NCBI GenBank assembly: GCA_017465465.1
Contig: JAFTWE010000027.1
Span: 1-59,923 of the forward strand
Reading direction: 5' to 3'
From: Clostridia bacterium
GTDB taxonomy: Bacteria; Bacillota; Clostridia; Oscillospirales; Acutalibacteraceae
Length of the DNA: 59,923 nucleotides
Below the pieces are notes generated by a model, which searched no databases, was not told the origin of the DNA, and saw only the letters and a list, made by a program, of their open reading frames with translations. Numbering within the stretch: position 1 is the stretch's first letter; every line of letters starts with the position of its first letter. The position numbers and the translations under genes are program-made. Shown here one piece after another: positions 40,695 through 49,647 of the stretch.

Positions 40695-40964
40695 ATGAAA
40701 AAGAATTATATTGCACCTGAAAGCAAGCTTATCACTATAAGTGTGAGCGAAAACATAGCAATTTCAGGCGGTGTATCTGAAGTCGGCGGTGCGGCTATTA
40801 TTACATTTACCGAAGGTTTTGACGGCTGTCGCGAGCTTTATACCGACCTGATTGGTGTTCAGACAACAGGCACAAATTTCATAGACTATTATGATGAACT
40901 ACAAAGGTTGGTTGGTGAAACCGGCAACTACAAAGCATGGTTTGACTGCTTCAAGCGCAAATAA
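40695..40964 (+). CDS. Candidate RiPP precursor peptide
   Basis: 89 residues. I chose ATG 40695 behind GGGAGGA. The N-terminus MKKNYIAPESKLITISVSEN followed by IAISGG looks like the leaders of precursor peptides in Clostridia and Bacteroidetes. The rest has two Cys (in FDGCREL and FDCFKRK) and many aromatic and hydroxyl residues. It sits between the radical-SAM and kinase genes. The name rests on position and leader look, not on a family I can name. Confidence 0.65.
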   Translation: MKKNYIAPESKLITISVSENIAISGGVSEVGGAAIITFTEGFDGCRELYTDLIGVQTTGTNFIDYYDELQRLVGETGNYKAWFDCFKRK

Positions 40965-40966
40965 AA

Positions 40967-41725
40967 ATGATAAAAATTGCAGATTTACTTATAGACTGGC
41001 AAAATGACAGCACCGATTTTGCAGATAAGTTTATTTCAAATGATACGGGTAAAGCGGTTATGTCTGTGAGTTTTGCAGAGAAAATGCCGGAATGTCACGG
41101 TGTTCAATATATCGAAAGCCCACATCTTCTGAAGAATGATATGGGGCAGGTGCTTTGTGCAAACAGCGATTGGAGCGAAATCAAAGCATATTATGCTCCA
41201 AGAAGTGACAATGATTTTTCTTTGCCGTTGGCGGCTGTTTGCGCAAGATTTGCTGAATACAAAGTATTGTTGCTTCACGCTTCTCTTGTGAGCTTTAACG
41301 GGCAGGGAATACTGTTTACGGGCAGTTCAGGTGTTGGTAAAACGACTCAGGCTGAGCTTTGGAATACTTATCTTAATGCGGATATCATTAACGGTGACAA
41401 AGCCCTCGTCCGTCAGGTTGGCGGTGAGTTTGTAGCTTGCGGTTTGCCGTGGAAAGGCTCGTCTGATTATTGTCTTAATGAAAATGTTCCGATTAAGGGG
41501 ATTATTGTTTTAAGTCAGGCGAAAGAAAATAGAATCACAAGGTTTGACAATGTAGCGGCTGAAAAGCTGTTGCCACACATTTTCCTCCCCCATTGGGACG
41601 AAAATTGCCTTGATAAAGCATTAAACACATTTGATGCTTTGGTTAGCCACATTCCCGTGTGGCACCTTGCCTGCCGCCCGGATGAAGAAGCGGTGAAAAT
41701 AACCTGCGATGCGATTAAAATGTAA
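40967..41725 (+). CDS. HprK-like kinase of peptide-maturation systems
   Basis: 252 residues. The P-loop GILFTGSSGVGKTTQAELW and a preceding LLLHASLVSFNG block match the HPr kinase-related proteins found beside PqqD and radical-SAM genes; the downstream NGDKALVR and CGLPWKGSS segments also fit. In lasso-peptide and HprK-rel systems, such kinases phosphorylate the peptide. It begins 2 bases after the precursor stop and ends directly before the priming transferase gene. Confidence 0.85.
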   Translation: MIKIADLLIDWQNDSTDFADKFISNDTGKAVMSVSFAEKMPECHGVQYIESPHLLKNDMGQVLCANSDWSEIKAYYAPRSDNDFSLPLAAVCARFAEYKVLLLHASLVSFNGQGILFTGSSGVGKTTQAELWNTYLNADIINGDKALVRQVGGEFVACGLPWKGSSDYCLNENVPIKGIIVLSQAKENRITRFDNVAAEKLLPHIFLPHWDENCLDKALNTFDALVSHIPVWHLACRPDEEAVKITCDAIKM

Positions 41726-43144
41726 ATGATGTTTAAAGACAAAAGAAGGATTATTGTGAAAAGTAGATTTAACAGTTACACAAAAAATTCAATACTGAGA
41801 ATAGGGAAGTTCATTCAAATTCTGCTGATTATTGCAGTATATGTAGGTTGTTTATATTTTTATAACACTGAATACAATCAGAACGGTGTGGGCAAAACAA
41901 GATTTATGATTTTTGTTGCGCTCTATACTGCTGTTTTATGCTTCTCTTTGCGTACATACAGAGCTTATGACCTTGGATTTCACGATGTGTCAATGCTTAT
42001 TTATTCACAGACATTGGCAATTTTAGTTGCGGGCGTAGCTTTTTATATAGTTTTTGTAGTTGCCAATTCTACGCTTTTTACGCCTGTTCCTTTGTTAGTT
42101 ATGTTAATATTACAGGTTTTGCTGAGCTGTGTATGGTCTGTTATAGGTAACAAATTGTTTTTCAGACTGAATAAACCTAAAAAAGCGGTAGTTTTTTATT
42201 CGGGCAATTTGTCTTTATTACGTTTGCAGGATGTTATTAAAAATGATAAAACATTTACAGTTACAAATTATATTGAAGTAAAAAAAGAATATGAGTTAAG
42301 CGATGTGAAACAATTTTTTGAAAATTGTGGTCTTGTTATTACTACAGGAGTTCCTTTGCATCTTCGAAATGATATTCTTGAATGCTGTTTATCTGAGAGT
42401 ATTCCTTGCTATACTGTTCCGACAATCGGAGACATCGTTATGCAAGGTGCTAAGCATCTTGATTCTTTTAGTGTTCCTGTTTTTCAGGTGTCAAGAGCCG
42501 AACCAAATGTGGAGTATGCATTTATCAAACGAGCATTGGACATAGTTATATCACTTGTCGGAATTATTGTTCTCAGTCCTGTTATGATTATAACGGCGCT
42601 CGCTATCAGACTTTATGATAAAGGACCGGCTTTTTACAAACAGGTCAGACTAACTAAAAATGGTAAGAAATTTAAAATTCTGAAGTTCAGAAGCATGCGT
42701 GTTAATGCGGAAAGTGACGGAGTTGCAAGATTGGCGACGGATAATGATGACCGAATAACACCTGTAGGAAAAATTATAAGAGCCTGTCGCCTCGATGAGC
42801 TCCCTCAGCTTTTTAATATTTTAAAGGGAGATATGACCATTGTAGGCCCTCGACCTGAGCGCCCTGAAATAGCCGCTCAATATGAAGAGGATTTGCCTGA
42901 GTTTGCACTTCGTTTGCAGGTAAAAGCAGGGTTAACAGGTCTTGCTCAGATTTACGGCAGATACAATACTGAACCCTATGACAAATTGCAAATGGATTTG
43001 ATGTATGTAAATAATATGTCATTTTCTCAAGATTTAAAGCTGATTTTTGCTACAATCAAAATTCTCTTCATTAAAGAAAGCACCCAAGGTACTGCAGAAG
43101 GTCAGATTACCGCTGCCTTTAAGAAAGAGGAAAAAATCAATTGA
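41726..43144 (+). CDS. Undecaprenyl-phosphate sugar phosphotransferase (priming transferase)
   Basis: 472 residues. Several N-terminal membrane helices and a CoA-binding-like middle. The C-terminal bacterial sugar transferase domain has KRALDIVISLVGIIVLSPVM, KILKFRSMRVNAE, RLDELPQLFNILKGDMTIVGPRPERPE and LQVKAGLTGLAQIYGRYN. It moves a sugar-1-phosphate (possibly FucNAc or its precursor) to undecaprenyl phosphate to begin each repeat unit. It follows the HprK-like gene without a gap. Confidence 0.92.
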   Translation: MMFKDKRRIIVKSRFNSYTKNSILRIGKFIQILLIIAVYVGCLYFYNTEYNQNGVGKTRFMIFVALYTAVLCFSLRTYRAYDLGFHDVSMLIYSQTLAILVAGVAFYIVFVVANSTLFTPVPLLVMLILQVLLSCVWSVIGNKLFFRLNKPKKAVVFYSGNLSLLRLQDVIKNDKTFTVTNYIEVKKEYELSDVKQFFENCGLVITTGVPLHLRNDILECCLSESIPCYTVPTIGDIVMQGAKHLDSFSVPVFQVSRAEPNVEYAFIKRALDIVISLVGIIVLSPVMIITALAIRLYDKGPAFYKQVRLTKNGKKFKILKFRSMRVNAESDGVARLATDNDDRITPVGKIIRACRLDELPQLFNILKGDMTIVGPRPERPEIAAQYEEDLPEFALRLQVKAGLTGLAQIYGRYNTEPYDKLQMDLMYVNNMSFSQDLKLIFATIKILFIKESTQGTAEGQITAAFKKEEKIN

Positions 43145-43164
43145 ATATTTCGAGGTTGAAAAAT

Positions 43165-44019
43165 ATGAGTAAACTGATTATTACTGCAGATGATTATGGC
43201 ATGTGTGAAGCTGTAAATATAGCTATTGAAGATTGTATTAAATCAAAGGTAGTTTTATCAACAAATGTTATGACTAATATGGCTTTCTGTGAAAATGCAA
43301 CTGCCTTAAAGAAAAAATTTTCAGACCTTTCGATAGGCATTCACTATAATTTAACTGCAGGGATTCCATTATCACCGATTGACAAAATTCGAACATTGGT
43401 TGATGAAGATGGGAAATTTCTTTCTTATGATAAAATCAGACAAGCATGTAAGAACAAAAGCTATGATTATAACCAAATAAGAATAGAATTGCAGGCTCAA
43501 TACAAAAGATATGTTGAAATTTGTGGAGAACCCGATTACTGGAATACACACCAAAATGTTCATGTATATCCTAAACTTTATGAGCTTTTTCGGGATACAT
43601 CATTAGAATTTGGAATAAAAAAAATGCGTTCACATCAGAGAATTTATGTTCCTTCATCAAATGGAATATCTGATAAAAGTTTGAAGTGGACGCTTACAAA
43701 TCCGTTTAAACGCATTATGTTAAATAATTGGCAACATAATTCTGCTCAAAAAGGGGTTGTATCTCCAGATGGACTTTTGGTTAGAATGAATGAACACGAT
43801 AAGTTGAATTTAGCATATCTGTTTGATAACATTAGCTGGGGAAAAAGTAGTTTGGCAGAGTTAATAATTCATCCGTCTGTTTCTGCTGACGGAGAATTCT
43901 TTGGAAAAGTTACGCATGAACGTGTTAGAGAATATGAAGTATTCTCGGATTCTTCGGTTTTGGATTTGGCCAAAAGGAGTAATATTGAAATCGTAAATTT
44001 TGAATTGAATAAATTGTAA
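43165..44019 (+). CDS. YdjC/ChbG-family carbohydrate deacetylase
   Basis: 284 residues from ATG 43165 (GAGG upstream). YdjC-family motifs: LIITADDYGMCEAVNIAI, IGIHYNLTAG, WNTHQNVHVYP and ELIIHPSV, with the metal-binding Asp and His residues. It probably removes N-acetyl groups from HexNAc-containing intermediates of the polymer. A capsule-locus role is inferred from position. Confidence 0.85.
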   Translation: MSKLIITADDYGMCEAVNIAIEDCIKSKVVLSTNVMTNMAFCENATALKKKFSDLSIGIHYNLTAGIPLSPIDKIRTLVDEDGKFLSYDKIRQACKNKSYDYNQIRIELQAQYKRYVEICGEPDYWNTHQNVHVYPKLYELFRDTSLEFGIKKMRSHQRIYVPSSNGISDKSLKWTLTNPFKRIMLNNWQHNSAQKGVVSPDGLLVRMNEHDKLNLAYLFDNISWGKSSLAELIIHPSVSADGEFFGKVTHERVREYEVFSDSSVLDLAKRSNIEIVNFELNKL

Positions 44020-44041
44020 GCTTTTATGGGAGGTAGTGGCT

Positions 44042-45250
44042 TTGAATATTCTTGTTTTGACAAATATGTATCCGTATGAAAAGGATAATAATCCTGATAT
44101 TACCAAAGTTGTTGCATATTTTGCACGAGAGTGGGTTAAGCAAGGACACAGGGTTGTGGCGATAATAAATTCTTCTGCTTTTCCTAAAATCTATTATACT
44201 ATTGGAAAGTATATGCAAAAGTTTATTTCCGAACATTATTGTATTGCCGCTGCCCCAAATCCAATATGGACTAAAAAATTTGAATTCGATGATACAGGCG
44301 TTAAAGTAGTAAATATGCCTATGCAAAAGATTATTCCGAAGGGCAAATATATTGGAATTCAGTTTAAAAATCAAGAAAATAAGATTATATCTAAACTTAA
44401 AGAATTAGATTTCGTTCCTGATGTAATTACCGGTCATTGGGCAAATCCTCAGGTTAAACTTGTTTCCGATTTGGCTAAATATTATGATGCAAAGAGTGCC
44501 TTAGTTTTACATTCTGACCATACAAAGGCTCTCTGCGAGAGATATAAAGTAAATGACTATATGGATTCAATCGGACGTTTCGGATTTAGGTCTAAAACTG
44601 CAGCAGAAATTGCCTCCGGTCATCTTGATTTCAAAAGAGAACCCTTTATCTGTTATTCTGGCTTGCCTGATCGTTTTCTATCTTACAGTATAGATGTGGA
44701 TGAGAAGAATTTTAATTGGGATAAATTGAGTTTGATTACTGCAGGAAGATTGATTGAGTGTAAAAATATTAACTCCGTTATTGAAGCGGCAGATAAGGTG
44801 CTAAAAGATATTGATTTTGAGTATATAGTTGCGGGGGACGGTCCGCTGATGGCCCCACTAAAAGAGCAAGCAAAAAATTGCGGATTAGATGATAAGATTT
44901 GTTTTACCGGACAGATTGATCGAGATGAACTGCAAAAGAGGATGGCACAGAGCGGTATATATGTTATGATAAGTCATGATACTTTTGGCTTGGTCTATAT
45001 CGAGGCGATGTTGCAAGGTTGTATTGTTATTGCTTCGCGTTATGGTGGAATTGATGGTGTAATTGTTGACGGAGAAAATGGATTTCTGTGCGAAGAGGGC
45101 AATGCTGATGAGCTTGCTGAGGTTTTTCAAAAAATTCTTAATCTGTCAATTGAAGAGAAAAAGAGAATTGCTAAAAATGCGATTGAAACAGCACAACATT
45201 TTTCTGAATCAGAAATGTCTAAAAAGTATTTAGATGATATTACTAAATAA
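44042..45250 (+). CDS. Glycosyltransferase family 4
   Basis: About 402 residues, GT-B fold. Motifs: ILVLTNMYPYEKDN at the start, SLITAGRLIECKNINSVI, EYIVAGDGPLMAPLKE and the family E-x7-E block SHDTFGLVYIEAMLQGC. I prefer TTG 44042 (GGGAGGT 8 bases upstream); a GTG at 44036 is too close to that site. Acceptor and donor are unknown. Confidence 0.88.
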   Translation: MNILVLTNMYPYEKDNNPDITKVVAYFAREWVKQGHRVVAIINSSAFPKIYYTIGKYMQKFISEHYCIAAAPNPIWTKKFEFDDTGVKVVNMPMQKIIPKGKYIGIQFKNQENKIISKLKELDFVPDVITGHWANPQVKLVSDLAKYYDAKSALVLHSDHTKALCERYKVNDYMDSIGRFGFRSKTAAEIASGHLDFKREPFICYSGLPDRFLSYSIDVDEKNFNWDKLSLITAGRLIECKNINSVIEAADKVLKDIDFEYIVAGDGPLMAPLKEQAKNCGLDDKICFTGQIDRDELQKRMAQSGIYVMISHDTFGLVYIEAMLQGCIVIASRYGGIDGVIVDGENGFLCEEGNADELAEVFQKILNLSIEEKKRIAKNAIETAQHFSESEMSKKYLDDITK

Positions 45251-45262
45251 CTTGGAGGAAAT

Positions 45263-46474
45263 ATGAGTAGCAATAAAAAGCGCATACTTTTTATAAACAG
45301 ATATTTTGAGGTTGGTGGAATCCAATCCTCTATGATAAATATGGCTAATGTGTTGTGCGAGGATTACGATGTAGATATTTTTGCGTATTATCCAAAAGGG
45401 GAGCTTAAAGAACGATTAGATTCACGTGTAAATGTTTTAAAACCATCTTGGCCGATTTTAGCTATGGGTATGCTGCCTAAAGATGCACTTAGGGAAAAGA
45501 AACTATTTCATTTTTTATTCAGAATATTTGGTTCCGTGTGGAGCAAATTGTTTGATAACCGTTTGCCAATATATATTGCAACAAAAATTCAACCAAAGCT
45601 TATGGGTTACGATTTAGCAATTGCTTATCGTGCCGAAACACGTAAAAGTGTCATTACATCAGGATATGCAAGAGTCTTAGATAGATGTGTTAAATCTAAA
45701 GTAAAGGCAACTTGGATTCATTATGATGCCAACACGCTTAATAACAGCAGTGTTTTTAATGAGAAGTATTATAGAAACATTGATAAGATAATTGGTGTTT
45801 CCAAGTCTGTTATGGATGCCTTTGAAACAGTAAATCCAAGTTTGAGTGAAAAAATGGATTATTGCTATAATTTTTTGAATTACAGTAAAATCTATGAAAA
45901 CAGTAAAAAAGAGCAAGAAATTAAATATCCAAGTGGAAAATTTGTTTGTTTTTCTGCTTGCAGATTGAGCAAGGAAAAGGGGATTGTCAGAGGAATAACA
46001 GCATTAGCTCCTGTTTTAAAAGAGCATAATGATGTTGTATGGTTTATAGCAGGTGATGGTCCTGAACGTGAAAATATTGAAGCAGCTGTTAAATCATTAG
46101 GTTTAGAAAATCGTATTGTTCTTATAGGCAATCAAAAAAATCCGTATCCATATATGAAAAATGCGGATTTATACTTAAGCTTGTCTTTCCACGAAGCAGC
46201 ACCTATGGTTTATTTGGAAGCTAAGGCGTTGCATGTGCCGGTGTTTACAACCAAAACCCTGTCTTCGTATGAAATGCTTAAAGACGGTATAGAAGATTTT
46301 GTTTGTGAAAATTCAGGAGAAGGAATCAGAGAAAAATTTATCGAGATTATGAAAGACAAGAAAAAAGTGAAAAATGCAAAAAAGAATCTTGAATGTTATA
46401 ACGGAAATAACAATGAATCATTTGCAAAAATTATAGAGTTGTGTAATTTTGGAGAAGATGCTACACAGCTATGA
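45263..46474 (+). CDS. Glycosyltransferase family 4
   Basis: 403 residues. GT-B fold with VGGIQSSMINMANVLC near the N-terminus, CFSACRLSKEKGIVRGI, VWFIAGDGPERENIEA and the SFHEAAPMVYLEAKALHVP nucleotide-binding block. GGAGGA precedes ATG 45263. It adds one sugar of the repeat unit; which sugar cannot be read. Confidence 0.88.
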   Translation: MSSNKKRILFINRYFEVGGIQSSMINMANVLCEDYDVDIFAYYPKGELKERLDSRVNVLKPSWPILAMGMLPKDALREKKLFHFLFRIFGSVWSKLFDNRLPIYIATKIQPKLMGYDLAIAYRAETRKSVITSGYARVLDRCVKSKVKATWIHYDANTLNNSSVFNEKYYRNIDKIIGVSKSVMDAFETVNPSLSEKMDYCYNFLNYSKIYENSKKEQEIKYPSGKFVCFSACRLSKEKGIVRGITALAPVLKEHNDVVWFIAGDGPERENIEAAVKSLGLENRIVLIGNQKNPYPYMKNADLYLSLSFHEAAPMVYLEAKALHVPVFTTKTLSSYEMLKDGIEDFVCENSGEGIREKFIEIMKDKKKVKNAKKNLECYNGNNNESFAKIIELCNFGEDATQL

Positions 46475-46543
46475 CATAGCCATTATGACAAAGAATTCTG
46501 CAATGGAAAAAGATAAAAACAAACTAATATCGGAGTGGATATA

Positions 46544-47815
46544 ATGGAAAGCAAAAAAAGAATATGCGTTATACTATTCGCTCTGTTAGCGGTTTTGTTG
46601 GTAGGTCATATATTAAATAATTCTGTTGCAGTGCTGTTAGCTGTTGCTGTAATTTGTATATCTATTTTATTATTTGATTCTTATACATCTACTTGCATTT
46701 TATTTTTCTTTTTTCCTTTATCATATATATTTGCATACAACCAATACAGTGTATGTATTTTCTTGGCAGTTGCATACATTTTAAAGACGGTTACAAAGGG
46801 GAAAATATATACTTCTGCTTTTTACACTATTATTTTGTTGGCATATTGCTTAATGTTTGCAGACTATTCTGTTGGTAATGTAAAATTAGGAACGATGATT
46901 CCCCCTATACTAATTTCACTGCTGATATTCGTGTGTGAAGAAGTAAAACAAAGTGACTATTTAACGATGATTAACCATTTTAAAAATGGTTTTATCGTTT
47001 CTGCAATTATAGGTTTTTTTAAGGAACAGTTGCCTTCAATTTCTAGATTATTCGACTCGGATTTTGTAAATGACTCTGGCGCAGTTGACTCAAATATGAT
47101 TGAAAGATATTCGGGACTTAGCTATGACCCCAATTTTTTTACGGTTATAAATTGTATTTTAATTGCAATATTACTTTTTACAACAGAAAAAATGTCATTA
47201 AAAAAAGGTATTGAGCTACTATTCTTGGTTGTTACTGGTTTTTTGACTTTTAGTAAGAGTTATATTCTGTTATTGTCAATTATAGCAGTAATATATCTTT
47301 TTAGACGAAGCAAGTATGTGGGAAGAAATATAGCTATAATTGTCGGAATGATTGTGGCTGTTGTTGCGGTGCAAAGATTTACTGATTTTGATTTAATATC
47401 AATCATTTTAGGAAGATTTGAAACATCTGGTGGGGCCGAGGATTTGACAACAGGAAGGCTTGAATTATGGAGAGAATATCTTAATTATATTTTAAGTAAG
47501 CCGGAAGTATGTTTTTGGGGAGAAGGATTTAATGCTCTTCCGGTAAATATTAAGGCTGTTCACAATACCTATATTGATTTTTGGTATCGCTTTGGACTGG
47601 TTGGAAGTACTTTGTGGATTGTCTATTTGTTTATTTGCTTTAGAACAGTTAAGAATAAAAATATGGCAAAGTCAGATAAGGCGACAAATATTCCGCTTAC
47701 TGTATGCTTATTAGGATTTTTGTTTTTAAGTGCCTATCATTTTCAGCAGCTTTGGTGTTGTATTTGCTTGTGCTTTTTTGCACTAAACATTCCAAAGGAG
47801 GGAAAAAATGCCTGA
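46544..47815 (+). CDS. wzy: O-antigen ligase/polymerase-like membrane protein (Wzy)
   Basis: 423 residues, about 10-11 membrane helices, with a polar loop (TTGRLELWREYLNYILSKPE...FWGEGFNALPVN) typical of the Wzy_C/O-antigen ligase fold, and HNTYIDFWYRFGLVGS after it. Polymerises the repeat units. ATG 46544 follows CGGAG; a GTG at 46535 has no site. Confidence 0.85.
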   Translation: MESKKRICVILFALLAVLLVGHILNNSVAVLLAVAVICISILLFDSYTSTCILFFFFPLSYIFAYNQYSVCIFLAVAYILKTVTKGKIYTSAFYTIILLAYCLMFADYSVGNVKLGTMIPPILISLLIFVCEEVKQSDYLTMINHFKNGFIVSAIIGFFKEQLPSISRLFDSDFVNDSGAVDSNMIERYSGLSYDPNFFTVINCILIAILLFTTEKMSLKKGIELLFLVVTGFLTFSKSYILLLSIIAVIYLFRRSKYVGRNIAIIVGMIVAVVAVQRFTDFDLISIILGRFETSGGAEDLTTGRLELWREYLNYILSKPEVCFWGEGFNALPVNIKAVHNTYIDFWYRFGLVGSTLWIVYLFICFRTVKNKNMAKSDKATNIPLTVCLLGFLFLSAYHFQQLWCCICLCFFALNIPKEGKNA

Positions 47816-48794
47816 ATTAAGTATTATTGTTCCAATATATAATGGTGAAGAATTTTTGTGTAGATGTATAGACAGTATATTATCTCAGCAATACACTGAC
47901 TTTGAACTTATTCTTATTGATGATGGAAGTACGGACAGTTCTCTTTTAATTTGCAATCGTTACGCCGAGATTGATAGCAGAATAGTTGTATTACATAAAG
48001 AAAATGCGGGCCTCGTTGCTGCCAGAAAAAGCGGATTGTCACTTGCCAAAGGTGAGTATATTGGTTTTGTTGATTGTGATGACTTTATTGATGATAATAT
48101 GTATTTAGATCTTATGAGCGTTGCTCGAACAGATAATTCGGATATAGTTGCAGGTGGTCTCATTTATGACTTCGTTACACAGAGCAAGTGGCAGTATCCT
48201 TGCATAGAAGAGGGTTTTTATAATGAAGCAGACCTAAAAGATAAAGTTATTCCTAAAATGTTAGTTCACTCCGGGTTTGTAAATTATGGATTGATTCCTG
48301 GCGTTGTTACAAAAATTTTTCGACATTCTGTTTTGGAAAAAGCAATGCTAAACATTGATGATGAGATAACAATAGGCGAAGATGTTGCCATAACAGCTTT
48401 TAGCATTATGAATTCAAAATCATTGTCTGTTGTTAAAATAGCCGCTTATCATTATGTTCAATATGAGTCTTCGATGGTTAGAGTTTTTAATCCACAACGA
48501 TTGAAAAAAATCAGTAAGCTTTATTCTGGTATTTGCAAAATTGAAAATGAGAATTATCAAAAGCAAGTAACTATTTATATGTGTTATTTGATTTTTAATG
48601 CTATTGCCGCGTGTGTAAACAAAAGTGGTTACGATAAAATAGAAGCAAAAAAAGCTATAACTGAAATTTTAAAAAATAGTTTTACTGTTAGGGTTTTAAA
48701 AGAAGCGGATATCTCGGGTTTATCATTTAAAAATAAAGTTAAAGTGTATCTAATGAGGCACAACCTAACTGACATTATTATGTTGCTTGTATAG
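47808..48794 (+). CDS. Glycosyltransferase family 2
   Basis: 328 residues. GT-A fold: SIIVPIYNGEEFLCRCIDSI, LILIDDGSTDSSL, GYIGFVDCDDFIDDNMY (metal-binding DCDD) and GEDVAITAFSI. The start codon overlaps the end of wzy by a few bases, so they are coupled. Adds a sugar with retained polarity typical of inverting GT2 enzymes; substrate unknown. Confidence 0.88.
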   Translation: MPELSIIVPIYNGEEFLCRCIDSILSQQYTDFELILIDDGSTDSSLLICNRYAEIDSRIVVLHKENAGLVAARKSGLSLAKGEYIGFVDCDDFIDDNMYLDLMSVARTDNSDIVAGGLIYDFVTQSKWQYPCIEEGFYNEADLKDKVIPKMLVHSGFVNYGLIPGVVTKIFRHSVLEKAMLNIDDEITIGEDVAITAFSIMNSKSLSVVKIAAYHYVQYESSMVRVFNPQRLKKISKLYSGICKIENENYQKQVTIYMCYLIFNAIAACVNKSGYDKIEAKKAITEILKNSFTVRVLKEADISGLSFKNKVKVYLMRHNLTDIIMLLV

Positions 48795-48804
48795 GGGAGA
48801 TATT

Positions 48805-49617
48805 ATGAAAATCAACATTACCCAAATTCAAAAAATTGAAAATGAAATGCTGAAAGAAACTATAGAAATATTAAATCGCAACGACATAATTTTTTATATG
48901 TGTTGTGGTAGTGTTTTGGGCACTATTCGTCATTCGGGCCCCATTCCTTGGGATACAGATATGGATATTCTTGTTCCTTTTTCAATGCTTGAAAAAGCTC
49001 GCAATTGCCTAGAAGCAGAACTATCCGATCGTTTTCGTATAGATGATTTAAAAAATAATGCAAATTATACAAACCTTTTTCCTCGTGTAGCAATGCCAAA
49101 TACATCATCAAACACACTACATATTGATTTGTTCCCGTTGATTGGTTTACCTGATAATAAAGATGAACAGCTTAAAATATGCAAGATTCTAACAAAACGG
49201 CAGCAGACATTTATTAGGTATAAGAGAATGAGGGAATGTATTTCAAATCCAAATGCGGTGAAACTTTTTATTGCTCGTATTATTGAAATTTTTTGCTCTC
49301 CTTTTTCAAAAAAAGAACTTACACGACAGTACCATAAAATTATGGCTAAGTATCCGTATGACTCAGCAAACTATGTTATGAATGCCTGTGGTCATTACGG
49401 AGTAAAAAATATTTTTGAAAAAACAGTTTTTGGTGCACCAAAATGGAAGCCTTATTGCGATTTCAAAGTTCCTATTCCTGAACAATGGGATTTTTACTTA
49501 AAACGTTATTATAAAGAATATATGAATTTACCTCCCAAAGAGGAACGCGATAAGTGGCTTTCATATGAGATGGAAATTGATGACAGTGATTTTGAAAAAA
49601 TCAAGTGCAGCATCTAA
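48805..49617 (+). CDS. LicD-family phosphotransferase
   Basis: 270 residues. The nucleotidyltransferase-like motif SVLGTIRHSGPIPWDTDMDIL is the LicD signature, with paired Asp residues. LicD-type proteins attach phosphocholine, phosphoglycerol or similar groups from a CDP-activated donor to a glycan. A TagD-like CTP transferase lies 1.6 kb downstream, so phosphoglycerol is a plausible group. ATG 48805 follows GGGGAG. Confidence 0.85.
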   Translation: MKINITQIQKIENEMLKETIEILNRNDIIFYMCCGSVLGTIRHSGPIPWDTDMDILVPFSMLEKARNCLEAELSDRFRIDDLKNNANYTNLFPRVAMPNTSSNTLHIDLFPLIGLPDNKDEQLKICKILTKRQQTFIRYKRMRECISNPNAVKLFIARIIEIFCSPFSKKELTRQYHKIMAKYPYDSANYVMNACGHYGVKNIFEKTVFGAPKWKPYCDFKVPIPEQWDFYLKRYYKEYMNLPPKEERDKWLSYEMEIDDSDFEKIKCSI

Positions 49618-49647
49618 AACTAATTTATATCATAAGGAGATATATGT

